Shown piece by piece: positions 1 through 8,300 of a DNA stretch of 46,730 bases (its first letter is position 1; each line of letters begins with the position of its first letter). The position numbers and the translations under genes are program-made. A model generated the notes under the pieces. That model was not told the origin of the DNA. It made no database searches and was given only the letters and a program-made list of their open reading frames with translations. This DNA comes from Bryobacterales bacterium (lineage in GTDB: Bacteria > Acidobacteriota > Terriglobia > Bryobacterales > Bryobacteraceae): contig JADZCI010000118.1 in assembly GCA_020851655.1 (NCBI GenBank), forward strand, positions 1 to 46,730, in the 5' to 3' direction.

Positions 1-1596
1 CCAGGCCAGGCGGTATTTCTGGCCAAGGCGCTGGCTGAAGGCGAGTCCGACGCGCTCGAAATCACCGTGCCCGTGCAGCCCAAAGGTGATTTGAGGACAC
101 TCTCGCAATCCGGTGTGGTGACCGCCGGGTCACCCGCCGGACTCACCATCACCACTCCCGCGGGCGCAAATCCCAACGAGCGCAACCTGGAAATCCGGAT
201 CGCGCCTTCGGTGGCGGGCGCGCTCTTTGCCGCGCTCGAGTACCTCACCTCCTATCCTTACGGCTGCACGGAACAAACGATGTCCAGCTTCCTGCCGAAC
301 CTGACCGTCGTGCGCGCCATGGAGCAACTGGGGGCGGGCGCCGGTATCGACCGTGGCGAACTCAACCGGAAGGTGAAAGCCGGTCTCGATCGTCTGTACG
401 GCTTGCAGCACCCAGACGGCGCCTGGGGCTGGTGGCGGGGCGACGACTACAACGTGTTCATGACCGCCTATGTCGTCAACGGCCTTCAGGAGGCCAGCGA
501 CGCCGGATATCGTATCCGTCAGGACGTGTTGGAACGCGGGCGCAACGTGCTCAAGCAGCGTTTCCCCAAAGATGCTCCCGACCTGATGGCATACGCGGCT
601 TATGCGTTGCGGGACAAGGCCGCTTTCGAAGCGGCGTGGACACTGAACCAATCGTTCACCGCCTACGGACTGGCCATTGCCGGTCTCGCTGCCCACCGCC
701 TGAACGACAGCCGCGCCGCAGAACTCGCCAGGCGGCTCGAAGCCACCGTGACCAAAGAAGGCCTGGATGTGTACTGGAAGGCCGACCAGGATACGTTGCT
801 GCGGTTCAGGTTTGACAACAGCCCGGAGGCAACCGCCTGGGCCATCAAGTTCCTCGCCCGCCAGCGGCCCGAATCTCCGCTGCTCGATGGCGCCGCGCAA
901 TGGCTGGTCGCACATCGCCGCCAGGGGTATTATTGGGAGTCCACCAAGCAAACGGCAATGGTCATCGATGGGTTGGTTGACTATCTGAAGCGCAGCGGCG
1001 AATTGAAGCCCGACCTGACCGTCACCGTGTCCATCGACGGCAAGCCCGCGCTGACCCGCAAGTTCACCAGCGCCGATGCCTTGAAAGCGGACCCGGTCAC
1101 GGTCCGCGTTCCAGCGGCGTCCGAGCATCGCGTGCAGGTTTCCGCCAAGGGTACGGGCAAGGTGTACTGGTCGAGCAATCTCTCTTACTACTCGCTCGCC
1201 TCAGAGCCCGAACCCAATTCCGTCTTGTCTATCCAGCGCGAGTATTACCGGCCTGGAGGCGGGCCGCTGAGCGGACCGGTGCGCGCCGGCGACCGCGTCG
1301 AGGTGCGCCTCAAAGTGTCTGGACCGGGACAGCAGTACCTGCTGATTGAAGATCCCATTCCGGCTGGGGCTGAGGGCGTCAGGGCCGAAGACCGCTGGTA
1401 CATGCGCAAGGACTTGCGGGACAATCGCGCCGCCTTTCTCGAGTATTACCTCGAAAAGCCGAGCGAGTTGCGCTACACCATTGTGTTCACCAACGCGGGC
1501 AAGTTCTCAGTAGGGGCCGCCAAGATCGAAGCGATGTACCAGCCCGCGCTCCGCGCCACTACGTCTTCAACCGAGTTCGAGGTGCTGCCGCGATGA
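1..1596 (+). CDS. Alpha-2-macroglobulin family protein, C-terminal part (5' end outside window)
   Basis: The frame is open from base 1, so the gene starts upstream; 531 C-terminal residues are visible. The thioester motif GCTEQ is encoded at 262-276, inside the context YPYGCTEQTMSSF that is typical of bacterial alpha-2-macroglobulins. It is followed by an alpha/alpha-toroid-like region (complement-type thioester domain) and a beta-rich C-terminal receptor-binding-like domain. Family knowledge: these large periplasmic proteins trap proteases through the reactive Cys-Gln thioester and often pair with a class A penicillin-binding protein (PbpC); no pbpC is seen downstream here. The stop overlaps the start of the next gene (ATGA, 1593-1596), indicating translational coupling. 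The family call is firm; the N-terminal MG domains and signal sequence cannot be judged. Confidence 0.9.
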   Translation, partial: PGQAVFLAKALAEGESDALEITVPVQPKGDLRTLSQSGVVTAGSPAGLTITTPAGANPNERNLEIRIAPSVAGALFAALEYLTSYPYGCTEQTMSSFLPNLTVVRAMEQLGAGAGIDRGELNRKVKAGLDRLYGLQHPDGAWGWWRGDDYNVFMTAYVVNGLQEASDAGYRIRQDVLERGRNVLKQRFPKDAPDLMAYAAYALRDKAAFEAAWTLNQSFTAYGLAIAGLAAHRLNDSRAAELARRLEATVTKEGLDVYWKADQDTLLRFRFDNSPEATAWAIKFLARQRPESPLLDGAAQWLVAHRRQGYYWESTKQTAMVIDGLVDYLKRSGELKPDLTVTVSIDGKPALTRKFTSADALKADPVTVRVPAASEHRVQVSAKGTGKVYWSSNLSYYSLASEPEPNSVLSIQREYYRPGGGPLSGPVRAGDRVEVRLKVSGPGQQYLLIEDPIPAGAEGVRAEDRWYMRKDLRDNRAAFLEYYLEKPSELRYTIVFTNAGKFSVGAAKIEAMYQPALRATTSSTEFEVLPR

Positions 1597-2180
1597 AACG
1601 CTTTCTCATCACCGCCACCGTGCTTCTCCTGTCCTTGCCGCTGATCGGCGGAATGGTGTATGGCTGGCTGTCGATCGCCGAAAGGACAATCTGGCATCTC
1701 GCGCTAACCGCGCTGCTGGGCCTTGGAATCGTAGCCGCCGTCGTGTTCTGGGAGGTGATTGCCTTCACACAAGGGCTTCCGGGATGGCCCATCTTCTGGC
1801 GGATGTTCCGCTGGAATATTCTGGCCGGTGCGGTCTTCGGCGCGGCTGCTTTCTTCATCAAGCAACCGGCGGTGCTGCTGACCCTGGCTGCCGCGGGGTT
1901 GTTGCTGCTCATCCCCAGGCTCAATTACGACGCGGGCGGGCCCAAGTGGACCTATGCGCTCCGCGACGTACGCTACTGGCCGCTGGCGGCCTTGTGGCTG
2001 GGCGCGGGGCTCTATCTGCCCTTCCGGATCGTTTTCTGGGTTCCGGCCGCCGAAGGACTCAAGGCGCAAGCCGCCAGCGCGATGGTGCGGTTTGCCGTCG
2101 CCGGCGTCATCTTTGTTTGCAGCCTGCTGATCCTGGTCCGGTTTCTGCGCCGGCTCCGCGAGGCCGAGAACAACTCGTGA
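1593..2180 (+). CDS. Polytopic membrane protein of unknown function
   Basis: The product is 195 residues long and largely hydrophobic. About five to six membrane segments can be seen: near residues 4-26, 35-57, 70-92, 93-108, 125-150 and 163-185. The C-terminus is basic (RFLRRLREAE). I do not recognise a family. It lies between the alpha-2-macroglobulin gene and the macro-domain gene, joined to both by 4-nt overlaps (ATGA upstream, GTGA downstream), so it is co-translated with them. Many alpha-2-macroglobulin operons carry a small membrane protein; a role in anchoring or export of that protein is inference only. Confidence 0.75.
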   Translation: MKRFLITATVLLLSLPLIGGMVYGWLSIAERTIWHLALTALLGLGIVAAVVFWEVIAFTQGLPGWPIFWRMFRWNILAGAVFGAAAFFIKQPAVLLTLAAAGLLLLIPRLNYDAGGPKWTYALRDVRYWPLAALWLGAGLYLPFRIVFWVPAAEGLKAQAASAMVRFAVAGVIFVCSLLILVRFLRRLREAENNS

Positions 2181-2728
2181 ATCAGGCCCAACACACGCTC
2201 GCCAATGGCCGCTCGATTGTCGTCATCCAGGGTGACATCACGCGCGTCGAGGTGGATGCGATCGTCAATGCCGCAAACCCCGCGCTCGCCGGCGGCGGGG
2301 GAGTGGATGGCGCGATCCACACCCGCGGCGGACCGGAGATCATGCGGGATCTCGACCGCGTCCGGCCTCAGTCGGGCCGGCTCAATCCGGGCGAGGCGGT
2401 GGCCACCACGGCCGGCCATCTGCCCGCGCGATTCGTGTTCCACACGGCCGGACCCGTTTACCGGGATGGCGCTCACGGCGAACCAGAACATCTGGCCGCC
2501 TGCTACCGCACCTGTCTCGACATGGCCGTCGGGCGGCAACTCAGGACGCTCAGCTTTCCCGCCATCAGCACCGGAATCTTCGGCTACCCCAAGACGCACG
2601 CCGCGGAGATTGCGATACGGGAAGTGCTGAGCCGGTTGTCGGCGGACCCAGGCACGCTCGAGACTGTCTATTTCGTCCAGTTCTCGCCTGAAGATTACAC
2701 GGTCTACCGGGAGCGGCTTCCGGCGTGA
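2177..2728 (+). CDS. Macro-domain protein (ADP-ribose / O-acetyl-ADP-ribose hydrolase-like)
   Basis: The product is a 183-residue single macro domain. Hallmarks are VDAIVNAANPAL followed by GGGGVDGAIH, with the Asn and Asp that contact ADP-ribose in MacroD/YmdB enzymes, and the second loop PAISTGIFGYP. The family removes ADP-ribose from acidic residues or deacetylates O-acetyl-ADP-ribose in the cytoplasm. The GTG start at 2177 is chosen because it overlaps the previous stop by four bases (GTGA) and the domain begins about 15 residues later; longer in-frame upstream starts would run through the preceding gene. The 3' end overlaps the convergent SpoIID fusion gene by 25 nt. Confidence 0.9.
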   Translation: MNQAQHTLANGRSIVVIQGDITRVEVDAIVNAANPALAGGGGVDGAIHTRGGPEIMRDLDRVRPQSGRLNPGEAVATTAGHLPARFVFHTAGPVYRDGAHGEPEHLAACYRTCLDMAVGRQLRTLSFPAISTGIFGYPKTHAAEIAIREVLSRLSADPGTLETVYFVQFSPEDYTVYRERLPA

Positions 2729-4728
2729 CCGGCGCCTTCCGGAACCCCGGTACGCAGCCAGCCCAGCACCGTCTCCCGTCCGTATTGCCGGATGAGCGAT
2801 GACACGCGCGCCTTGGCCTCGCGGTGTCCCAAACGGTCGCCCGCGCTGGTCCCGCTCAGAGTCAGCGCCAGCCCTTCATCAAACCATTCGGGGACCGCGT
2901 GCCGGGTATTCTCGTTCAGGACCACGTGCATAAACTCGTGGAGCAAAACTTCCCTCAGTACACCTCTGTGATTGAGGGTTGCGGCTGGTTGCAGCCGGAT
3001 ACGGTTTCCTTGGGTGCTGCCCGCCACCCAGCCCGGCTCACCTGTGGAATCGCTGAATTGCCGCACCGCCGGGTACACGACCACTCTCGGACGCTTTGTT
3101 ACTGAGAGCCCGCTCACGCGCTCGACCGCGGCCACCAAATCGTCGGCCAGCGCCGGGATCATCTCGTCGCCAGGCGCCCCAGTCGCGAATACCTCTACAC
3201 GCTCGCCGTCCCGGCGCTCCCAGGTGATTCCTTGGGCATTGATTCCCACTTTGGTCTTGGGAAAGTACGCCGCCAGAATCTGGCGGTAGTCCTGTCCTTG
3301 CTCACCACGGGCGGCCGCCCCAAGCTGGCACAACCCGACGCCATGCCCGCCTCCCTTGCCCGAAAACAGGTACCCGTCCCCGGAAGGTTGCAGATCGTAC
3401 CAGGAACTCTTGAGCAACTGCCAGCCAAGGACCCGCCCGATGGCAACGTGAAACTGTTCGGCGGACAACCGCCGCGGACCGGCTTGGAGCGTCCGTACAC
3501 GTCCGGAAGCCGTGCGATCCAGCACCACCAGCGGAGACGGGGAATCGGACCCAAGCGCTTTTGCAATATCCGAGGCTGGAATGCGCGCCTGCCACGAAGC
3601 GCTCCCGTTGGAAAGACAGAAGGGGTCCGGAACGCTGCGCAGATACGGCCTCGCCGAATCCGGCCAAACGTCGCCCGCGGTCTCCGTTCTCCCGCCGCAA
3701 TGACGGTGATAGAAGACCGCGGCCGGTGAACCGTCATACCAAAGCGTTTCGGCCTCGGTCGCCTCGACGGCTGCGCGAATACTGGCGGAAGGCTCGCTTC
3801 CGGCCAGGTGCTGGCAATGCGTGCTGTCACAGAAATCGAATCCTTCGCTCTTGTGCCGGCCCGGGTTCTTTCTGGCAAAAGACCTTACGGCCACAGCCAT
3901 CGCTTTCAAGGCTTCGAGAGATCGAAACCCGCTCGCCTCTCCTGCTACGGCCAAGGCAACGTAATCCTCCAGCGTCATCGCGACCCGTGCATTTCCTTCC
4001 CGCACCTGGAGCAGGGCCGGGTTGCCGGCAAAACGCCTGAAGTACTGCGCCGCAACGGGCGCGGCGCCCGAACCGCCGGTTCCCCGCTCCAGCCGCACCA
4101 CCACGACCAGGTCGGGCGTAAATCCGGCAAACCAGGCTTGCCCGGAGCCGGCGGTTCCGGTCTTGCCGAGCACGTCCATGCCCCCCACCGCCGCCAATCG
4201 CGCCGTGCCGTAGGTGACAGCCGCCCGGAGCGCTTCTTCGACAACCGGATCCTTCAGCGCGGCCAGCCAGCGGTATGCCCGCGCGATTTCCAGCGGACTG
4301 GTGGAAACGCCCCACTGCCCAATCGCTTGAAGTTGGCGCTCCTCCGTGCCGCCCGGTATCCGGACTCGCGAAAAACCCGCGCGCGCCAACTGGCTGGCGA
4401 TATCCCGCGGCGCGACACGCAGCGCCGACCGCGCAAACCACTGGTTGCAGGAGTAGGCGAGCGCTTCGACGGGGGTCAAAGGCCGGCCCACATCCGGGTG
4501 GGCGCAATTGAAATTGCGACCTTGCAAGCGCAAGGTCCGCTGGCAGCCCAGCGCCGGTGCCTGGTTCAACGCGAGCAGGACGAACGGCTTGATCACCGAG
4601 CCCGGCTCGCCCATCGAATTCACCGCGCCTTCGCGATGAAGCACCTTGCCCGTATGGCGGTCCAGCACGACGACCGCCGCTTGCGCGCCCGACACCACCA
4701 CGAGCAAAGCTGCCAGCCAGCGAACCAC
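2704..4728 (-). CDS. Exported fusion: compact penicillin-binding transpeptidase + SpoIID/LytB domain + gluzincin-like peptidase domain
   Basis: The product has 674 residues and begins with a signal peptide (about residues 1-18). Residues 20-215 look like a shortened penicillin-binding transpeptidase with all three catalytic motifs: S44-V-I-K47, S93-C-N95 and K189-T-G191. Residues 235-495 are a SpoIID/LytB domain, with the VAGE motif (E264 matches the SpoIID catalytic Glu), a CDSTHCQ segment (from C300) and the closing GGGHGVGLCQLG. Residues 545-650 carry HEFMH (597-601) and a downstream WFDEGLA (E618), a gluzincin zinc-site pattern. SpoIID proteins are lytic transglycosylases, so a peptide cross-link enzyme, a glycan-cleaving enzyme and a metallopeptidase share one chain. 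GTG start at 4728 directly follows the thioesterase stop. Confidence 0.85.
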   Translation of the reverse strand: MVRWLAALLVVVSGAQAAVVVLDRHTGKVLHREGAVNSMGEPGSVIKPFVLLALNQAPALGCQRTLRLQGRNFNCAHPDVGRPLTPVEALAYSCNQWFARSALRVAPRDIASQLARAGFSRVRIPGGTEERQLQAIGQWGVSTSPLEIARAYRWLAALKDPVVEEALRAAVTYGTARLAAVGGMDVLGKTGTAGSGQAWFAGFTPDLVVVVRLERGTGGSGAAPVAAQYFRRFAGNPALLQVREGNARVAMTLEDYVALAVAGEASGFRSLEALKAMAVAVRSFARKNPGRHKSEGFDFCDSTHCQHLAGSEPSASIRAAVEATEAETLWYDGSPAAVFYHRHCGGRTETAGDVWPDSARPYLRSVPDPFCLSNGSASWQARIPASDIAKALGSDSPSPLVVLDRTASGRVRTLQAGPRRLSAEQFHVAIGRVLGWQLLKSSWYDLQPSGDGYLFSGKGGGHGVGLCQLGAAARGEQGQDYRQILAAYFPKTKVGINAQGITWERRDGERVEVFATGAPGDEMIPALADDLVAAVERVSGLSVTKRPRVVVYPAVRQFSDSTGEPGWVAGSTQGNRIRLQPAATLNHRGVLREVLLHEFMHVVLNENTRHAVPEWFDEGLALTLSGTSAGDRLGHREAKARVSSLIRQYGRETVLGWLRTGVPEGAGHAGSRSR

Positions 4729-5172
4729 TCAGCGCCTTTCAATTCCGAACATGTGAAAGTACTTTGCGGGAAGCTTGTGCGGCTTCATTTCGCGATTGCA
4801 GAAGATGTGCTTGGTTTCCCCGGTTGCAAGCAGAGCGCCCGTTTCCGCATTCACGATTTCGTAGCCGAATACCACCACGCGCGGGTGGGCACTTACGATG
4901 CGCGCCCGCACGATCACCTCGTCGTCGTACCGCGCCGGCGCCAGGTAGCGGCAATGCGCCTCGCCCACGGCGAGTCGCACCCCGTCCTGCTCTTCCATGT
5001 CTTTGTACCGGATGCCGTTGGCCCGGCACAGTTCCACACGTCCCACTTCCATCCAGACCAGGTAATTGGCATGGTAGACCACGCCCATCTGATCGGTTTC
5101 GGCATAGCGAACACGGATCCGGCATTCGACAATTGGAACGGGCACGATTCCTTCGATCATAGTGAAGCACAT
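4729..5172 (-). CDS. Hotdog-fold acyl-CoA thioesterase (YbgC / 4-hydroxybenzoyl-CoA thioesterase family)
   Basis: The product is about 147 residues (143 from the second Met). The YbgC-type signature is clear: RYAETDQMGVVYHANYLVW, in which the Asp of the ETDQ segment is the catalytic residue of this family and HANY lies on the hot-dog helix. These enzymes hydrolyse short- or medium-chain acyl-CoA or acyl-ACP in the cytosol, and in some bacteria belong to the Tol-Pal region. The stop TGA is directly followed by the GTG start of the SpoIID fusion gene, so the two are likely co-transcribed. Starts at 5172 or 5160 are both possible; neither has a decisive ribosome site. Confidence 0.88.
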   Translation of the reverse strand: MCFTMIEGIVPVPIVECRIRVRYAETDQMGVVYHANYLVWMEVGRVELCRANGIRYKDMEEQDGVRLAVGEAHCRYLAPARYDDEVIVRARIVSAHPRVVVFGYEIVNAETGALLATGETKHIFCNREMKPHKLPAKYFHMFGIERR

Positions 5173-5336
5173 CCCTTGGAATCAACGGCTTAGGTGGCCG
5201 CTCCAGTACGAGGTCCGGTGCGAGGGTGAGACTCGCCTCTCTTTCGCGGGGCATGGGATCGTGCGAAACTCAGGAATTCGGGCGGGTTTTTCCAAGAAGA
5301 GCCGGAGAGGCCTCGCGTCCGCTCGACATTTTACTG

Positions 5337-8300
5337 ATGACTTCTCGTGTCTTTACGCTCGTATTGATTTTTTCCGCGGCCAACATGGCTCGCGCCCAGT
5401 ACTCCGTTTCAGTGGCGGCTGGCGGTGGACCGTCAGGTCTGCCCGCCAACCAGATCCGGCTTTCCAACCCGAAAGCCGTCGCGGTGGACGGCAGCGGCAA
5501 CCTCATCGTGGCCACCACCCGCAACATTTTCCGGGTGGATCGCGCGACGGGAATCATGACGCTGCTGATCGGGTCCAACGCGGCGTTTCTCGCGGGCAAC
5601 GAGACCGTACCCGACAACTCGAACGCCCTGACGAGCCGCTTTGAGGGCATCACCGCGGTGGCGGCCGACGGGCAGAACAATATCTATTTTGCCGATGCTT
5701 TCCGGAGAAAGATCTTCCGGTATGGCGTGCAATCCGGCCAGTTGCAGCATTGGGCCTGGGGCGGAACAACCACCTTCAACGGGGATGGCATCGACGCCCG
5801 GACCGCGGGTCTCGACCCTCGCGCCCTCGCGTGTGACAAAGCGGGAACCCTCTACATTGCGGAAGCGGCACGGGTTCGAAAGATCGACGGGAACCGCATT
5901 ATCACGACGTATGCGGGAAACGGTGTGGCGGGCGATTCTCCGGACGGCAGCCCGGCGGCTTCGCGTTTGAACGACGTGACGGGCGTCACCGTGGACGGCC
6001 AGGCTACGGTCTACTTCTCTGAACGCCGCCGGGGCTCCCCGGGCAGAGTGCGCCGCGTGTCTGGGAATACATTATTGACGGTGGCCGGCGGACTGGCCAA
6101 CACCAACGCGGTGACGCCGGGTTCGACCATGCCGCCGCTCGAAATCAGAGTGGATCCCACCGCGTTGGGAACCGACGGCGCCAACACTGTGTTTGTTTTC
6201 GAGACCAACCGCATTATCCGTCTCGATCCTTTCTACTCACAGGCAAGTTGGGTCACCTCAACAACCGGGCCATCGGACTACCGCTCTCTGGCTGCCGGGA
6301 CGCACGACGGTATCGTGAGCTTGTATTTCACCAGCTTCAGCGGGATACAGAAATTCAGCCAAGGTGCGGTCAGCAACCCGTTCGGCACGGGTTCGGTCAC
6401 GCCGGATAACCGGCCCGCCCGCGGCGCCGTGACCGAGAACATCAAGCAGATTCATGCCGCGCCGGATGGAACGCTGTACATTGCCGACCCATTGCGAAGC
6501 CTGATCCGCTCGGTGCGCCGCGGCGATGGAATCGCGACCAACTTTTACGGCGGCACGTTCACTGCTCCGGGGTGCCCGGCGGCGGTTGGCAACGGACCCA
6601 CCTGCATCACGCCGGGACCGATGGCCGTCGATAGCGGCGGAAAATTGCTTGTCGTCCGCCTGACCGACATTAGCAACCCTACGCCCAAGCTGTTGCGGGT
6701 GACTGGCAGCTCGACGTTTGAGCCCCTCGCGGGCGCGGGCGGCGCCAGCGGACTGACCGATGTTCCCGCGCTCCTTCTGTCCTTCTCCGATCCCCAAGGC
6801 GTGGCCGTCGACGCCGCCGGCCGAATCCTGGTCAGCGATCGAGGCCGCTGCATCCTATGGCGCATCTCGGGTCAGAAAGCCAGCGCAATCGCGGGCACCG
6901 GCGCCTGTTCGCCGGGCGGCGATAATGTTGCCGCGGCCAGTTCCACACTGGAGGCCCCGACGGCAGTCGCCAGCGACCGCTTCGGAAACGTCTATTTCAT
7001 CGAGCAGACCCGCCACCGCGTGCGCCGCATCGACACCAATGGAATCCTGACCACCGCCGCCGGCACGGGTTCTCCAGGCTTCAACGGTGAAAGCGGGGCG
7101 GCGCTGGCGACCCAACTCAACGATCCCGCCGGGCTGGCGGTCGATGAAGGCGGCAACCTGTACATCTCGGACAAGGCGAACCGCCGGGTACGCAAGGTGT
7201 CCGGTGGAGCGATGACCACCATCGCAGGAAACGGCGTGCCGGGCACAACTCCCCTGACCGATTTTTCCAACGGCATTCCTTACATGAAGCGAAACCCCGC
7301 CGCCGGGCCGGTCCTCTGTTCGCCGGAAAGCCTGAGCGTGGCGCCGGACCTGACCGTCTATGTCGCTGACTCCTGCAACAACCAGGTAGTGGCCATCAAC
7401 GCGCGCATCGCAGTCACCAGCAATCCTCCGGGACTGTCGATGAAGTTCAACGGCGCACCGTTCACCACGCCCGCCGTCTTCAATCCCGAGCTTGGGACTA
7501 CCGCCACGATCGATGCCGGCGACAATCAGCCCGGCAGCCAGACGGGGACTCGCTGGAAATTCGCCGGCTGGGGCAGCCGCGGCACGCAGCCCGCCATTTC
7601 CGTGGGTTCGCTCGTTGAGCCGCAGTTTGCTCGCGCGACCTATACGCGGCAGGTTCGAGTGACCTCCGCCGTTACTCCCGAGGGAGCGGGCATCGTGGAA
7701 GCGAATCCGGCGTCGCCCGACGGCTACTATCCGGAAGGCACAGAGGTCACCCTCAGCGCGACACCGGCGAGCGGCTATACGTTCGATCAGTTCAGTTTCA
7801 TCCCGGCGGCCAGCCCTACCACCCTCACCGCCACCAATCCGGTCTTTGCGCTGGCCGGGTTTGTCTCCAACGCAGTGGGATATGAGCCCCTTCGAATCAA
7901 TGTGGGTGGCCCGCGCATGGTGGACAGCCAGGGACGCATCTGGCGGGCCGATCCAATGCTGGCGCTCAACGGGCTCCAGAACGCCGTCTCAACGTTCTCT
8001 CCCATCTCGGTGCCTGCCGGCTCGGATTATCCGCCGGACATTTACCGCGCCATGCGCGTGTCGAACCAGAGCCTCGGGTACACGTTGCGCGTGCCCAATG
8101 GCCAGTATCTGCTGCGGCTCAAGTTTGCCGAGATCGAAAACCAGCTCGCCGGCCAGCGAGTGTTCGACGTGCAGGTTCAGGGAACCACGTTGCTCCAGGG
8201 TTTTGATATCCGGCGTGCCGCCGGTGGAGCGTTTCGCGCCATTGACCTGGTCTTTCCCGTCGTGGTGAGCTCGGGAGAACTGTCCGTAAACCTGCTGCCC

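Noticed and set aside
3808..5193. A 461-codon frame on the plus strand across the SpoIID fusion and thioesterase genes
   Set aside because: The composition is rich in Arg, His and Pro with no domain; the minus-strand proteins carry complete catalytic motifs.
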